The translations under genes were made by a program, and so were the position numbers. Source: Streptomyces resistomycificus (GTDB taxonomy: Bacteria > Actinomycetota > Actinomycetes > Streptomycetales > Streptomycetaceae). Taken from it: a DNA stretch of 64,000 bases. The notes under the pieces were generated by a model. It saw only the letters and a list, made by a program, of their open reading frames with translations. It made no database searches and was not told the DNA's origin. Each line of letters begins with the position of its first letter. The first letter of the stretch is position 1. This document shows positions 1-7,996 of this stretch, in pieces. The DNA is taken from assembly GCF_001514265.1 (NCBI RefSeq), contig NZ_KQ948988.1, positions 441,395-505,394 of the forward strand, in the 5' to 3' direction.

Positions 1-872
1 GGCAGACCGATCGTGGTGAGCCCGGGACCCCACCACGAGAAGCCCGGCTCGTCCCCGAACCCGACCACGGACAGCTCCCCGGGCACCTTCACGCCCTGCT
101 CGGACAGCTCTTCCAGAACCCCGAGGGTGAGCTGGATCGATCCCAGGACGAGCGCGGTGGGCGCGTCCGGTCCCTTCAGCAGCCGGCGGACCGCCTGGCG
201 CCCGTGGTCCACGGATGACGGCGGCGCCAGCTCCGTACGCCCGGCGTCGTCCGGCAGTCCGCCCTCGCTCAGGGCGCTGCGGAAGCCGCGCAGACGTTCC
301 GCGCCCGTGGGCAGCTCCGTGGGACCGCCCACGTACGCGATGCGGGTGTGGCCCTGGGCCACCAGGTGGGCCGTGCCCCGGCGCAGCGCCTCGTGGTCGT
401 CCACACCGAACCACTGGGAACCGAGCGAGGGGTGGCGGCGCAGCAACTGAAGGTGCGGCAGGCCGCGCAGGAGCTTGACGGAGTCGCCGTGCGGGCGGGC
501 GGTGGGCACGATGATGACGCCTGCCACCCGGTTGGCGGACAGCTCGCGCAGGTGGCGCAGCTCCACCATCCGGTCGTCGTCGGTCTCCGAGAGCATCAGC
601 TGGAAGCCCTCGGCCTCCATGTTCTTCGACAGCTCGTGCGCGATGGTCGAGTAGAAGCTGTTGCGGATGTCCGGGATCACCAGCGCGACCACGTTGCTGG
701 ACGCTCCGCGCATCATCCGGGCCGCGCGGTTGCCGACGTAGCCCATCTCGGAAGCGGCCTGGCGGACCCGGAACTTGGTCTCCTCGCTGATGCGGGGGTC
801 GTCGGAGAGGGCCCGGCCGACCGTCGAGACGGAGATTCCGAGGCGTTCGGCGATGTCCCGGGTCGTGATCAC
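1..872 (-). CDS. LacI-family transcriptional regulator, 3' end cut off
   Basis: DNA-binding repressor of the LacI/GalR family. It starts at GTG 872 and reads leftward off the window edge. The N-terminus has the LacI helix-turn-helix (TTRDIAERLGISVSTVGRAL) followed by the hinge-type MGYVGNRAAR, then a periplasmic-binding-protein-like effector domain (VVALVIPDIRNSFYS, GVIIVPTA, RIAYVGG, VVGFGDEP). It is divergent from the FAH-family gene at 1054. Two palindromes in the gap between them, and a third before the dehydrogenase at 3976, share one sequence, so it probably represses itself and the surrounding catabolic genes. The effector is unknown. Confidence 0.93.
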   Translation of the reverse strand, partial: MITTRDIAERLGISVSTVGRALSDDPRISEETKFRVRQAASEMGYVGNRAARMMRGASSNVVALVIPDIRNSFYSTIAHELSKNMEAEGFQLMLSETDDDRMVELRHLRELSANRVAGVIIVPTARPHGDSVKLLRGLPHLQLLRRHPSLGSQWFGVDDHEALRRGTAHLVAQGHTRIAYVGGPTELPTGAERLRGFRSALSEGGLPDDAGRTELAPPSSVDHGRQAVRRLLKGPDAPTALVLGSIQLTLGVLEELSEQGVKVPGELSVVGFGDEPGFSWWGPGLTTIGL

Positions 873-915
873 GTAAGGGCCCCCTCGAGCTGACTGATCC
901 GCCGTCACTTTCCGT

Positions 916-929
916 TGCCAACGATAGCA
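916..929. promoter_or_regulatory. Candidate LacI operator 1
   Basis: TGCCAACGATAGCA, one base different from the reverse complement of the operator at 3685-3698. It lies 44 bp upstream of the LacI-gene start, placed for autoregulation. Inferred from the shared sequence. Confidence 0.65.
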
Positions 930-986
930 TTATCGTCGCGCTCCGTGGTCGGAAGAAGTGAGGGTATCGGATCGATCATCGTCTTC

Positions 987-1002
987 GTGCTAACGTTAGC
1001 AC
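987..1002. promoter_or_regulatory. Candidate LacI operator 2, perfect 16-bp palindrome
   Basis: GTGCTAACGTTAGCAC is a perfect palindrome with the central CG typical of LacI-family operators. It sits 52 bp before the GTG start of the FAH-family gene. Confidence 0.75.
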
Positions 1003-1053
1003 TACTGGATCGGCCGTGCAGCCGCCCGCGGCTGCCTAGTTGCGGAGGTTTCC

Positions 1054-1833
1054 GTGCGGATCGTCAGGTATGCCGTCGACGGCGTGCGTCACTACGGAGA
1101 GCTGGAAAAGGGTGACGCCAGAATCGCGAGATTCGAGGGTGACCCCTTCACGGGACTGTCCCCTACGGGGCACGTCGACGAATTCGGCGACGCGGTCATT
1201 CTCGCGCCGCTCGAACGACCCCGGATCTTCGGGTTCGCCTACAACTACGCCGCGCACGTCGACGAGACCGATCGCGAGCTTCCGGACGTGCCCGTGTGCT
1301 TCATGAAGCCGAGCACCGCGGTGATTGGCCCAAGCGAGGCCATTGTCTATCCGGCGGATGGTGAACTCATCCATTTCGAAGGCGAGTTGGTTGTCGTCAT
1401 CGGAAAGGAGGCCCGTCATGTGAAGCCTTCCGAGGCCCATGACCACATCCTCGGCTACACGTGCGGCAATGACGTCAGCGACCGCATCGTCCAGCGCAGG
1501 GAAAGCGCGTACGGCACGCTTCTGATCGGCAAGGGGCAGGACACGTTCGCTCCCCTCGGGCCGGTCATCGCGACCGCCCTCGACCCCTCGGCGCTGTCGT
1601 TGACGACCCGTGTGAACGGAGCCGTCGCGCAGTCCGCGAGCACCGCCGACCTGCTGCTCACCGTTCCCGAACTCGTCAGCTACCTCAGCCGCTATCTGAC
1701 GCTGCTGCCCGGCGACGCGATCATGACCGGCACACCCGCCGGCGTCGGGCCGATCCGTCCCGGGGACGAGGTCGAGGTGGAGATCGAGGGCATCGGTGTG
1801 CTGCGCAATCCGGTCGTGGCCGAGAGCTCGTGA
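1054..1833 (+). CDS. Fumarylacetoacetate hydrolase (FAH) family protein
   Basis: Member of the FAH superfamily (C-C bond hydrolases, 2-keto-acid hydratases/dehydratases and decarboxylases), 259 aa. The N-terminal small domain is followed by the FAH core. The metal-binding acidic residues are visible as E109 and E111 (FEGELVVVIG) and D140 (CGNDVSDR), and the family ending GVGPIRPGDEVEVEIEGIG is present. GTG 1054 has a GGAGG ribosome site about 7 bases upstream. The palindromic LacI operator lies just upstream. With the transporter, 2-hydroxyacid dehydrogenase, kinase and cupin nearby it probably acts on a 2-keto acid intermediate; the actual substrate cannot be read from the sequence. Confidence 0.88.
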   Translation: MRIVRYAVDGVRHYGELEKGDARIARFEGDPFTGLSPTGHVDEFGDAVILAPLERPRIFGFAYNYAAHVDETDRELPDVPVCFMKPSTAVIGPSEAIVYPADGELIHFEGELVVVIGKEARHVKPSEAHDHILGYTCGNDVSDRIVQRRESAYGTLLIGKGQDTFAPLGPVIATALDPSALSLTTRVNGAVAQSASTADLLLTVPELVSYLSRYLTLLPGDAIMTGTPAGVGPIRPGDEVEVEIEGIGVLRNPVVAESS

Positions 1834-1898
1834 CTCCGGACGTCCGAGGTCATGGCGGAGAGCCACTGACGTCGGACGCCCGCCGGGCGACCGGCAAC

Positions 1899-1933
1899 GG
1901 GGCCTGTCCACCGCTCGGCGGTGGACAGGCCCC
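1899..1933. terminator. Bidirectional hairpin terminator
   Basis: Perfect 16-bp stem with a 3-base loop between the converging FAH-family gene and the MFS transporter. No T-run, as is usual in streptomycetes. Confidence 0.85.
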
Positions 1934-1968
1934 GGTGGCGTTCGGGCCCTGGGTCGTGGGCGGGCCCG

Positions 1969-3237
1969 CTAGCGGACCGCGTTGTTGAACCGCGAGGGAC
2001 GGACGAAGGCCAGCGCCAGGGCGCCCACCAGCGGCAGGAGCGTGACCTGCAGCAGTCCTGCCCGGCTCCAGCCGAAGGCGTCCACCAAGGCGGCGAACAG
2101 CAGGCCCGAGAACGCCGCCGTCCCGTAGTAGCTGGTGACGAAGAGGCCGGAGGCGCGTCCGATCTGCCCGGGGCGGACGGACCGCTGCATCGCGCTGTTG
2201 GTGTTGGGGTAGATGAAGCCCAGGCCGAACGCGCCCATGAGGAAGGCCAGCGTGTACTGCAGGCCGATACCGGGGTGCGTCTCGTAGATGCACAGGCTGA
2301 TGGCGGAGACGGCGACCATGCTCAGGATCAGCAGGTTGCGCTGGTTCACGCGGTCGCCGAGCCAGCCGCCGAGAACGCCCAGCATGCCGCCGAAGCCGAG
2401 GAAGCTCATGGCCAGTGCGGCCTGCTCGGCGGTGTAGTTCAGCGAGGTGATGAGGTACGTCGGGTAGAGGCCGAGGAAGCCGTAGATGGCCACGCCGCTG
2501 ACGACCGAGTGGACGGCCAGCGCGATGGAGTTGCGGTTGTAGGCGGAGGCGGGCATGTACTCGTAGGTCCTGGTCGAGACGACCTTCTCGGCGGAGTGCT
2601 CGGTCAGACCGGCTTTCACGAGGAACAGGGAGACGGCGGCGATCAGCAGCCCGGCCGCGCCGAACAGGTAGAACGGCGAGTGCCAGGTGCCGTGCATGCT
2701 CATGAGCCGGACGCCGATGAGCGGGGCGATGAAAACGCCGATGGAGTAGCCCATGCCGATGACGCCGAAGGCGAGGCCCCGCCGGTGGGCGAAGAAGGCG
2801 CCGATCGCCGCGAAGATGGCGGCGGACTGCATGCCCTCTCCGAAGCCCGAGACGACCCGGTACAGGGTCATGTCGGCGAAACCGGTGGCCAGCGGCGTGG
2901 CCATCGTGCCGAGGGAGTAGATCACGATGCTGACCAGCAGCACGGTCTTGCGGCGGAAGCGGTCCAGGAGATAGCCGGCGGGCAGGCCGGCCAGCGCCAT
3001 GCCGAGGGTGAAGTTCGTCGCCAGCAACCCGCCCTGCTCCAGGGAGAAGCCGTACTCCGCGCGGATGTTGGGGAGCAGCGGGGGAAAGACCTGGCGGTCC
3101 ATCGCGTTGACCATGTAGGAGAGGACCACCAGCAGGAAGCCCACACCGATCATGAGGCGGGAGATGGGGGCACTGCTGCTTTCCTGCGTGTCGCTTGCGG
3201 GCACCGCACCGGTGTCGACTTGCGCTGCGTGAGTCAT
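1969..3237 (-). CDS. MFS transporter
   Basis: Major facilitator superfamily permease, 422 aa, with about twelve hydrophobic segments. Motif A is recognisable after TM2 (GLPAGYLLDRFRRKTVLL), and NAMDRQVFPPLLPNI after TM1 resembles organic-acid/sugar-acid MFS carriers. The ATG at 3237 is preferred over an in-frame ATG at 3285 because CAGGAGCC lies 8 bases before it. It is convergent with the FAH-family gene and shares its terminator. Probable job: uptake of the substrate of this LacI-controlled cluster, inferred from context only. Confidence 0.9.
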   Translation of the reverse strand: MTHAAQVDTGAVPASDTQESSSAPISRLMIGVGFLLVVLSYMVNAMDRQVFPPLLPNIRAEYGFSLEQGGLLATNFTLGMALAGLPAGYLLDRFRRKTVLLVSIVIYSLGTMATPLATGFADMTLYRVVSGFGEGMQSAAIFAAIGAFFAHRRGLAFGVIGMGYSIGVFIAPLIGVRLMSMHGTWHSPFYLFGAAGLLIAAVSLFLVKAGLTEHSAEKVVSTRTYEYMPASAYNRNSIALAVHSVVSGVAIYGFLGLYPTYLITSLNYTAEQAALAMSFLGFGGMLGVLGGWLGDRVNQRNLLILSMVAVSAISLCIYETHPGIGLQYTLAFLMGAFGLGFIYPNTNSAMQRSVRPGQIGRASGLFVTSYYGTAAFSGLLFAALVDAFGWSRAGLLQVTLLPLVGALALAFVRPSRFNNAVR

Positions 3238-3975
3238 AGCGGCTCCTGAGGAGGAATGGGCCACGGCAGGCCGCGGCGGATCCATCGCCGCACGGGGGCG
3301 TACGGAGATGACGATAAAGCGGTGAGCTGAACACGGACCCGAGTCGACGACGGCAGTGCTCGTCGACTGGCGAAATAGGGGTGAAGGGCTGCCGCGCGGT
3401 CGGTTGCCGCATGCGGAAGTCAGCCGTTTATCGCTCGTCGGGGACGTCCGTGGCTATGGCGTCTTCGACAGCCGGACCCCGTGCGGACATCTATCGGTCA
3501 CACGGTCGGCGCTGGCAGAACCATGAAGGGGAACGGTCGGGCGCGTCAAGATGTGAACGCCGGATTTCTTCGGTGTGACCGCATTTCCCGTGACGGCCGG
3601 GTTCCCCTGCCCCGGTCGGACCTTGCCGCCGCGGGCTGGGTGATCGGGTCGGGCTCGCACTCTTGACGGGGCGAAGACCCGGAATGCTATCGTTAGCACC
3701 ACGTGGCTGTGACAAAGTGAATTCGACGTGCCCCGGTATCCCGAGACCCGTTCCAGGGACGTACCGCGGCGCCCGCACCGACCACAAGTCGGCGAGCGCC
3801 GACGACACCCCACCCGAGCCCAGCGACCCCCTCCACCCCGCCCACGGCGGCCGACGGCCCTACGGACAGGCCGACGGCCGCCTCTCCGGGTGGCGATTCA
3901 GACCCGCTCATCGGATGCGACCGGACGTCACCGGCGGTCCGCGGCGGCCGCACGACTCTGCGAGGACGACCTGCC
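3238..3975. other. Long intergenic region, about 740 bp
   Basis: Gap between the divergent MFS and dehydrogenase genes. It holds the LacI operator at 3685-3698 and presumably both promoters. Open frames here have poor codon bias and no recognisable product. The dehydrogenase would have a leader of about 250 bases if transcription starts near the operator. Confidence 0.6.
3685..3698. promoter_or_regulatory. Candidate LacI operator 3
   Basis: TGCTATCGTTAGCA, an imperfect palindrome matching operators 1 and 2. It lies between the divergent transporter and the dehydrogenase-kinase-cupin genes, and so can control both. Confidence 0.7.
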
Positions 3976-4971
3976 ATGAAACCACCGAGCCGCCCCGGCA
4001 CCGTGCTGCTCACCGACTACGCCTGGCCCGACGACTCCGTCGAACGGTCGGTCATCGAGGGGGCCGGCCACACCCTGGTGACCGGTCCCGCCGACCCCGC
4101 CTCCGCCGAGGCGATCGAGGAGCTGGTGGCCGAGCACCGGCCCGCCGGGATCCTGACCTGCTGGGCTCCCGTCTCCGCCACCGCGATCGGCACGTCGCCG
4201 GATCTGCGGATCGTGGCCAGGCTCGGGGTCGGCCTCGACAACATCGCCGTGGACGCGGCCACCGACCGCGGGGTGTGGGTCACCAACGTGCCGGACTACT
4301 GCGTGGAGGAGGTCTCCGACCACGCCGTCGGCATGGTGCTGGCCTGGACGCGCGGCCTGGCCGTCTCCGACCGGGAGGTCCGCGCGGGCCGCTGGGACCC
4401 CGCCGGCGCACGGCTGCGCCGACTGTCGACACTGACCTGCGGCGTCGTCGGATACGGGCGCATCGGGCGCGCCACCGTGCGCAAGCTCGGCGCGTTCGGC
4501 TGCCGGATCCTGGCCCACGACCCGTACCCGCCCAAGGATGCCCCCGGCGTGGAGATGGTGGGCCTGGAGGAGCTGCTGCGCCGCAGCGACGTGGTGATTC
4601 TCCATGTACCCCTCACGCCCGGCACACACCACGTCATCGGCGCCGAGCAGCTCGCGCTGATGCCGCCCGGCGGCCTGCTGGTCAATGTCAGCCGGGGTGG
4701 CCTGGTGGACACCGACGCGGTCGTCAAGGCGCTGGACGGCGGGCACCTCGACGGGGCCGCCTTCGACGTCCTGGAGACCGAGCCGCACGTCCCCGCCGGG
4801 CTGCTGGACCAGCCGGGCGCTCTGCTCACCCCGCACATCGCCTTCTCCTCCGACGCCTCGGTCACGGAGCTGCGCCGCCGCGCCGCCGAGGAGGTCGTAC
4901 GGATCCTGGCGGGTGAGGCGCCGGCCCACGCCTGCAACACCCCTGGTCAGCCCGCCGGGGACCGGCGATGA
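3976..4971 (+). CDS. D-isomer-specific 2-hydroxyacid dehydrogenase
   Basis: NAD(P)-dependent oxidoreductase of the D-2-hydroxyacid dehydrogenase/CtBP type, 331 aa, interconverting a 2-keto acid and a D-2-hydroxy acid. The nucleotide-binding motif GYGRIG is at 159-164; the catalytic triad is visible as R240 (NVSRGG), E269 (LETEP) and H287 (TPHIAF). Its stop overlaps the next start (ATGA), so it is translationally coupled to the kinase. It is preceded at a distance by LacI operator 3. Full length for the family. The substrate is not known; phosphoglycerate dehydrogenase is less likely because the serine-binding C-terminal domain is absent. Confidence 0.9.
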   Translation: MKPPSRPGTVLLTDYAWPDDSVERSVIEGAGHTLVTGPADPASAEAIEELVAEHRPAGILTCWAPVSATAIGTSPDLRIVARLGVGLDNIAVDAATDRGVWVTNVPDYCVEEVSDHAVGMVLAWTRGLAVSDREVRAGRWDPAGARLRRLSTLTCGVVGYGRIGRATVRKLGAFGCRILAHDPYPPKDAPGVEMVGLEELLRRSDVVILHVPLTPGTHHVIGAEQLALMPPGGLLVNVSRGGLVDTDAVVKALDGGHLDGAAFDVLETEPHVPAGLLDQPGALLTPHIAFSSDASVTELRRRAAEEVVRILAGEAPAHACNTPGQPAGDRR

Positions 4972-6023
4972 GCCGGCCGCCCTTCGCGCAGACGGGCCCG
5001 GAACCCGCGCTGAGCGACTTCCTGACCGCCCACATGCTCGCCCGACCCGGTGAGGCCGCCCGTTGGACGCCGCTGACCGGCGGTGTCTCGTCCGACCTGT
5101 GGCGCGTGGACCTGCCGGGACGCTCCCTGTGCGTCAAACGCGCCCTGGCCAAGCTGAAGGTCGCCGCCGACTGGCAGGCACCGGTGTCGCGCAACGCCTA
5201 CGAATGGGCGTGGATGCGGTTCGCGTCCGGGCACCGGCCTGACAGCGTGCCCGAACTGCTTGCCCACGACCCCGACGTCGGCCTCTTCGCGATGGCGTTC
5301 CTGCCCCCTGAGAACCACCCCGTGTGGAAGGCGGAGCTGCTGCGCGGCGAGGTGCGGGTGGCGACCGCGGCCGCCGTGGGGGAGCTGCTCGGCACCCTGC
5401 ACGCGGCGAGCGCCGGCGATGCCGCCCTCGCCGCGGAGTTCGCGACCGACGACAACTTCCACGCGCTGCGCATCGAGCCGTACCTGCTGGCCACCGCTGC
5501 CGCACACCCCGGACTGCGCGACGTCCTCCAGGGCGTCGCCGACCGTACGGCCACGACGCGTCTGGCCCTGGTGCACGGTGACGTCAGCCCCAAGAACATC
5601 CTCGTCGGCCCGTCCGGGCCGGTGCTGCTGGACGCCGAGTGCGCCTGGTACGGAGACCCGGCCTTCGACCTCGCCTTCTGCGTCAACCATCTGCTCCTCA
5701 AGAGCCTGGTGGTGCCCGGCCACCGCGCCGATCTCCTGCGGTCCGCCCGGGTGCTGACCGAGGAGTACGTCCGGTGCGTCGACTGGGAGCCCCGGTCGGC
5801 CGTCGAGTCGCGGGCCGCGTCACTGTTGCCGGCGCTGCTGCTCGCGCGCGTGGACGGAAAGTCCCCGGTGGAGTACCTCACCGACGACCGGCACCGACTG
5901 TTCGTACGCACGGTGGCGTCGGCCCTGCTCCGCGCACCCGCTCCCACCGTGACGGACGTCCTGGACGCCTGGGCGACCGCGCTCGGGCCCTCGACCGAAG
6001 CGGGCAGCGGCCGCCCCGACTGA
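4968..6023 (+). CDS. Aminoglycoside phosphotransferase-like kinase
   Basis: APH/choline-kinase fold protein, 351 aa. A lysine near K57 (CVKRAL) can bind ATP; the catalytic loop HGDVSPKN is at 203-210 with D205, and the Mg-binding acid is D222 (LLDAECAWYGDPAFDLAF). The last motif resembles methylthioribose-kinase and sugar/alcohol-kinase members of the family more than resistance enzymes. It overlaps the dehydrogenase by 4 bases. In this cluster it probably phosphorylates a small catabolic intermediate rather than an antibiotic; this is inference. Confidence 0.85.
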   Translation: MSRPPFAQTGPEPALSDFLTAHMLARPGEAARWTPLTGGVSSDLWRVDLPGRSLCVKRALAKLKVAADWQAPVSRNAYEWAWMRFASGHRPDSVPELLAHDPDVGLFAMAFLPPENHPVWKAELLRGEVRVATAAAVGELLGTLHAASAGDAALAAEFATDDNFHALRIEPYLLATAAAHPGLRDVLQGVADRTATTRLALVHGDVSPKNILVGPSGPVLLDAECAWYGDPAFDLAFCVNHLLLKSLVVPGHRADLLRSARVLTEEYVRCVDWEPRSAVESRAASLLPALLLARVDGKSPVEYLTDDRHRLFVRTVASALLRAPAPTVTDVLDAWATALGPSTEAGSGRPD

Positions 6024-6087
6024 CCCACCGGACCGCCGGGTCCGGCCGGACCCGGCGGATCCCACGGACATCATCCAGGAGAGACGT

Positions 6088-6618
6088 ATGCGCAGAGTCG
6101 TCACCGGCCATGACGAGAACGGCAGGTCGGTCGTCGTCAGCGACGGCCCCGTCCCGCGCAGCCGGGAGTTCACCAGCCTGCCCGGCTGGGTCTCCCGCCT
6201 GCCTTGGGCCACCGAACCCGGCGAGCGGGTCAGCCGGACCGGACAGGACCCCACCCCGCAGGTCACCAGCCTCCTCCCGGCGCCCGGCGGCACCCGGTTC
6301 ATCGTCCTGACCTTCCCGCCGGACACCGCGATGGCCGACCCGGCGTTCGACCCCGTCGCCTTCGACCGCGAACAGCGCGCGGACTCACCCGGCCTCGCGG
6401 ACCTCATCGAGCCCGACGGCATGCACGCGACCCCGACCGTGGACTACGGCATCGTGCTGCAGGGCGAGATCGACCTCGAACTCGACGACGGCCGGTGCAC
6501 CCGCCTCTCGGCAGGGGACATCGTGATCCAGAACGGCACCCGGCACGGCTGGCGCAACCGCGGCGACCAGCCGGTCACGATGGCCTTCGTCCTCATCGGC
6601 GCGGACCGCGACGGCTGA
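6088..6618 (+). CDS. Cupin-domain protein
   Basis: 176 aa with a C-terminal single cupin barrel. Cupin motif 1 is seen as HATPTVDYGIVLQGEIDLEL and motif 2 as GDIVIQNGTRHGWRN (about residues 110-160), with histidines that could hold a metal. An AGGAGAG ribosome site lies 6 bases before ATG 6088. It follows the kinase by 64 bp in the same direction and is probably the last gene of the LacI-controlled operon. It could be a sugar/acid isomerase, a dioxygenase or a binding protein; the sequence does not decide. Confidence 0.82.
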   Translation: MRRVVTGHDENGRSVVVSDGPVPRSREFTSLPGWVSRLPWATEPGERVSRTGQDPTPQVTSLLPAPGGTRFIVLTFPPDTAMADPAFDPVAFDREQRADSPGLADLIEPDGMHATPTVDYGIVLQGEIDLELDDGRCTRLSAGDIVIQNGTRHGWRNRGDQPVTMAFVLIGADRDG

Positions 6619-6642
6619 CGCGGCAGGGGTTAGCTTCACGGT

Positions 6643-6786
6643 CCCCGTGCTCCGCCGGCCTCACGCTCCAACGCTCAGTCGTGCCACCGTTCTGTCGCTC
6701 CACTGCTCTGTTGCTCCACTGCCCTGTCGCGCTGCCTCCGGGGCGTGATGCCTCCCGGGCATGGTGCCTCCGGGGCATGGTGCCGC
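6643..6786. repeat. Degenerate 16-bp tandem repeat, nine units
   Basis: Nine consecutive 16-base units between the cupin gene and the LysR gene. Units 4 and 5 (6691-6722) differ at one base; units 7-9 (6739-6786) share GGGCRTGRTGCC; the flanking units are weaker. A 16-base period cannot be a coding repeat. No gene was recognised in this gap of about 300 bp. Confidence 0.6.
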
Positions 6787-6918
6787 CGTGCGGTGCTTCG
6801 GCCGCCCACTCCTGCGCGGGGTGCGGCGGCCCGAGGTTTCTCTGCTCGCGTTCCGTCGACCGCCCCATCCCGCAGCGGGCGGCACCCGGGGTGATCGGCG
6901 AGGAACCCCCGACCGCCG

Positions 6919-7845
6919 TCAGCCGGTTGTCCCTGGCGCGTCCGGGCGGGCGAGCGTCTCCTGGGCGTACTGGAGGAAGGCGCGCGCCCGGTGGGTGGGG
7001 GTGACGTGTGCCGCGTGGGCGATCACGAGTTCGACGTCGTCCAGCGGGTCGCTGAGGCGCACGGAGGCCAAGGGGAGCCCCTCGACGCTGGTGTCGGTCG
7101 GCCACGTCTGGATGAGGGTCGCGAAGCCGAGACCGCGGGCGACCATGCTGCGGACCGCCTCGATGCTCGACGTCCGGTACCGGATGTTCGGCTGCGCCCC
7201 CGCGAGGGAGAACCAGTGGTCCGCGTTCTGCTGGGCCGGCGGTTCGGCGTAGACGATCAGGGGCTCGTCGGCCAGTTCGGCGAGCGAGACGGACTCACGC
7301 CCCGCCATCGGATGACCGGCGGACACGATGACGTAGGGACGGCTGGAGCGCAGGGTCGTACAGGACAGACCCGCCGGGGCGCCGAACGCGTACAACAGGG
7401 CCAGATCGCACGCTCCTTGGAGCAGGGCCTGGCGCATCTCGTCCAGCTGACCCTCGATCAGTTCGAGGTTGACCGCCGGATGGACCTGCGTGAACCCGTC
7501 CACCAGGCGGGGGACGAGGAACGGGGTCAGAGCCGCGTAACAGCCGATCGTCAGGCGCCCGGCCAGCCGGCCCTCCTCCGCCTGGGCGCTCGCCGTGAGT
7601 TCGTCGGCCTGCGCCAGCAACTCCTGGGCGCGCCCCAGGATCCGGTTGCCGGCCTCCGTGAGGAAGACTCCCTTCGCCCGGCGCCGTACCAGCAACTGCG
7701 CCCCGAGGCGGCGCTCCAGATCGGCGATCGCCGTGGAGATGCCCGCCTGGGAGGCATGGCACCGCACCGCCGCCGCGCTCATGGAGCCGGTGTCCGCGAC
7801 CGCGACGAAGTACTCCAACTGGCGTAGGGAAAAACTGGCCGCCAT
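6919..7845 (-). CDS. LysR-family transcriptional regulator
   Basis: 308 aa. An N-terminal winged helix (FSLRQLEYFVAVADTGSMSAAA, then QAGISTAIADLERRLG) is followed by a LysR substrate-binding domain (residues about 90-295; LTIGCYAAL, GLGFATLIQ). It is divergent from the flavin monooxygenase gene with 150 bp between the starts, the classic arrangement for a LysR activator of its neighbour. The likely effector is an aromatic substrate of that monooxygenase, by inference. Confidence 0.92.
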   Translation of the reverse strand: MAASFSLRQLEYFVAVADTGSMSAAAVRCHASQAGISTAIADLERRLGAQLLVRRRAKGVFLTEAGNRILGRAQELLAQADELTASAQAEEGRLAGRLTIGCYAALTPFLVPRLVDGFTQVHPAVNLELIEGQLDEMRQALLQGACDLALLYAFGAPAGLSCTTLRSSRPYVIVSAGHPMAGRESVSLAELADEPLIVYAEPPAQQNADHWFSLAGAQPNIRYRTSSIEAVRSMVARGLGFATLIQTWPTDTSVEGLPLASVRLSDPLDDVELVIAHAAHVTPTHRARAFLQYAQETLARPDAPGTTG

Positions 7846-7872
7846 TTCTCTCCTGCCGCTGTGGGAGTTCCT

Positions 7873-7888
7873 GATAAGCCTTATAAGA
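7873..7888. promoter_or_regulatory. Candidate LysR binding site
   Basis: AT-rich dyad ATAAG-C-CTTAT (7874-7884) overlapping the palindrome CTTATAAG (7880-7887), in otherwise GC-rich DNA between the divergent LysR and monooxygenase genes. Confidence 0.5.
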
Positions 7889-7996
7889 AAGTTTTGTTTT
7901 TCCTGGCTGTAACGCGGATGTCATTCTAGTCCGAAGTCGCCTTCCGAAAAAGGCTCGGTCGGCGGCCAGCCCTCGAACCACCAGCTAGGAGCCGTC

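Noticed and set aside
1921..3249. Open frame antisense to the MFS transporter
   Set aside because: Product is Glu/Gln/His/Gly-rich without hydrophobic or conserved segments; the transporter reading is clear.
3454..3813. 119-codon frame in the gap before the dehydrogenase
   Set aside because: Covers operator 3, has no ribosome site, poor codon bias and no similarity to known proteins.
4968..6023. Antibiotic-resistance phosphotransferase
   Set aside because: The catalytic loop is generic to the APH fold, and the gene is coupled to a catabolic dehydrogenase, so a metabolic kinase is more likely.
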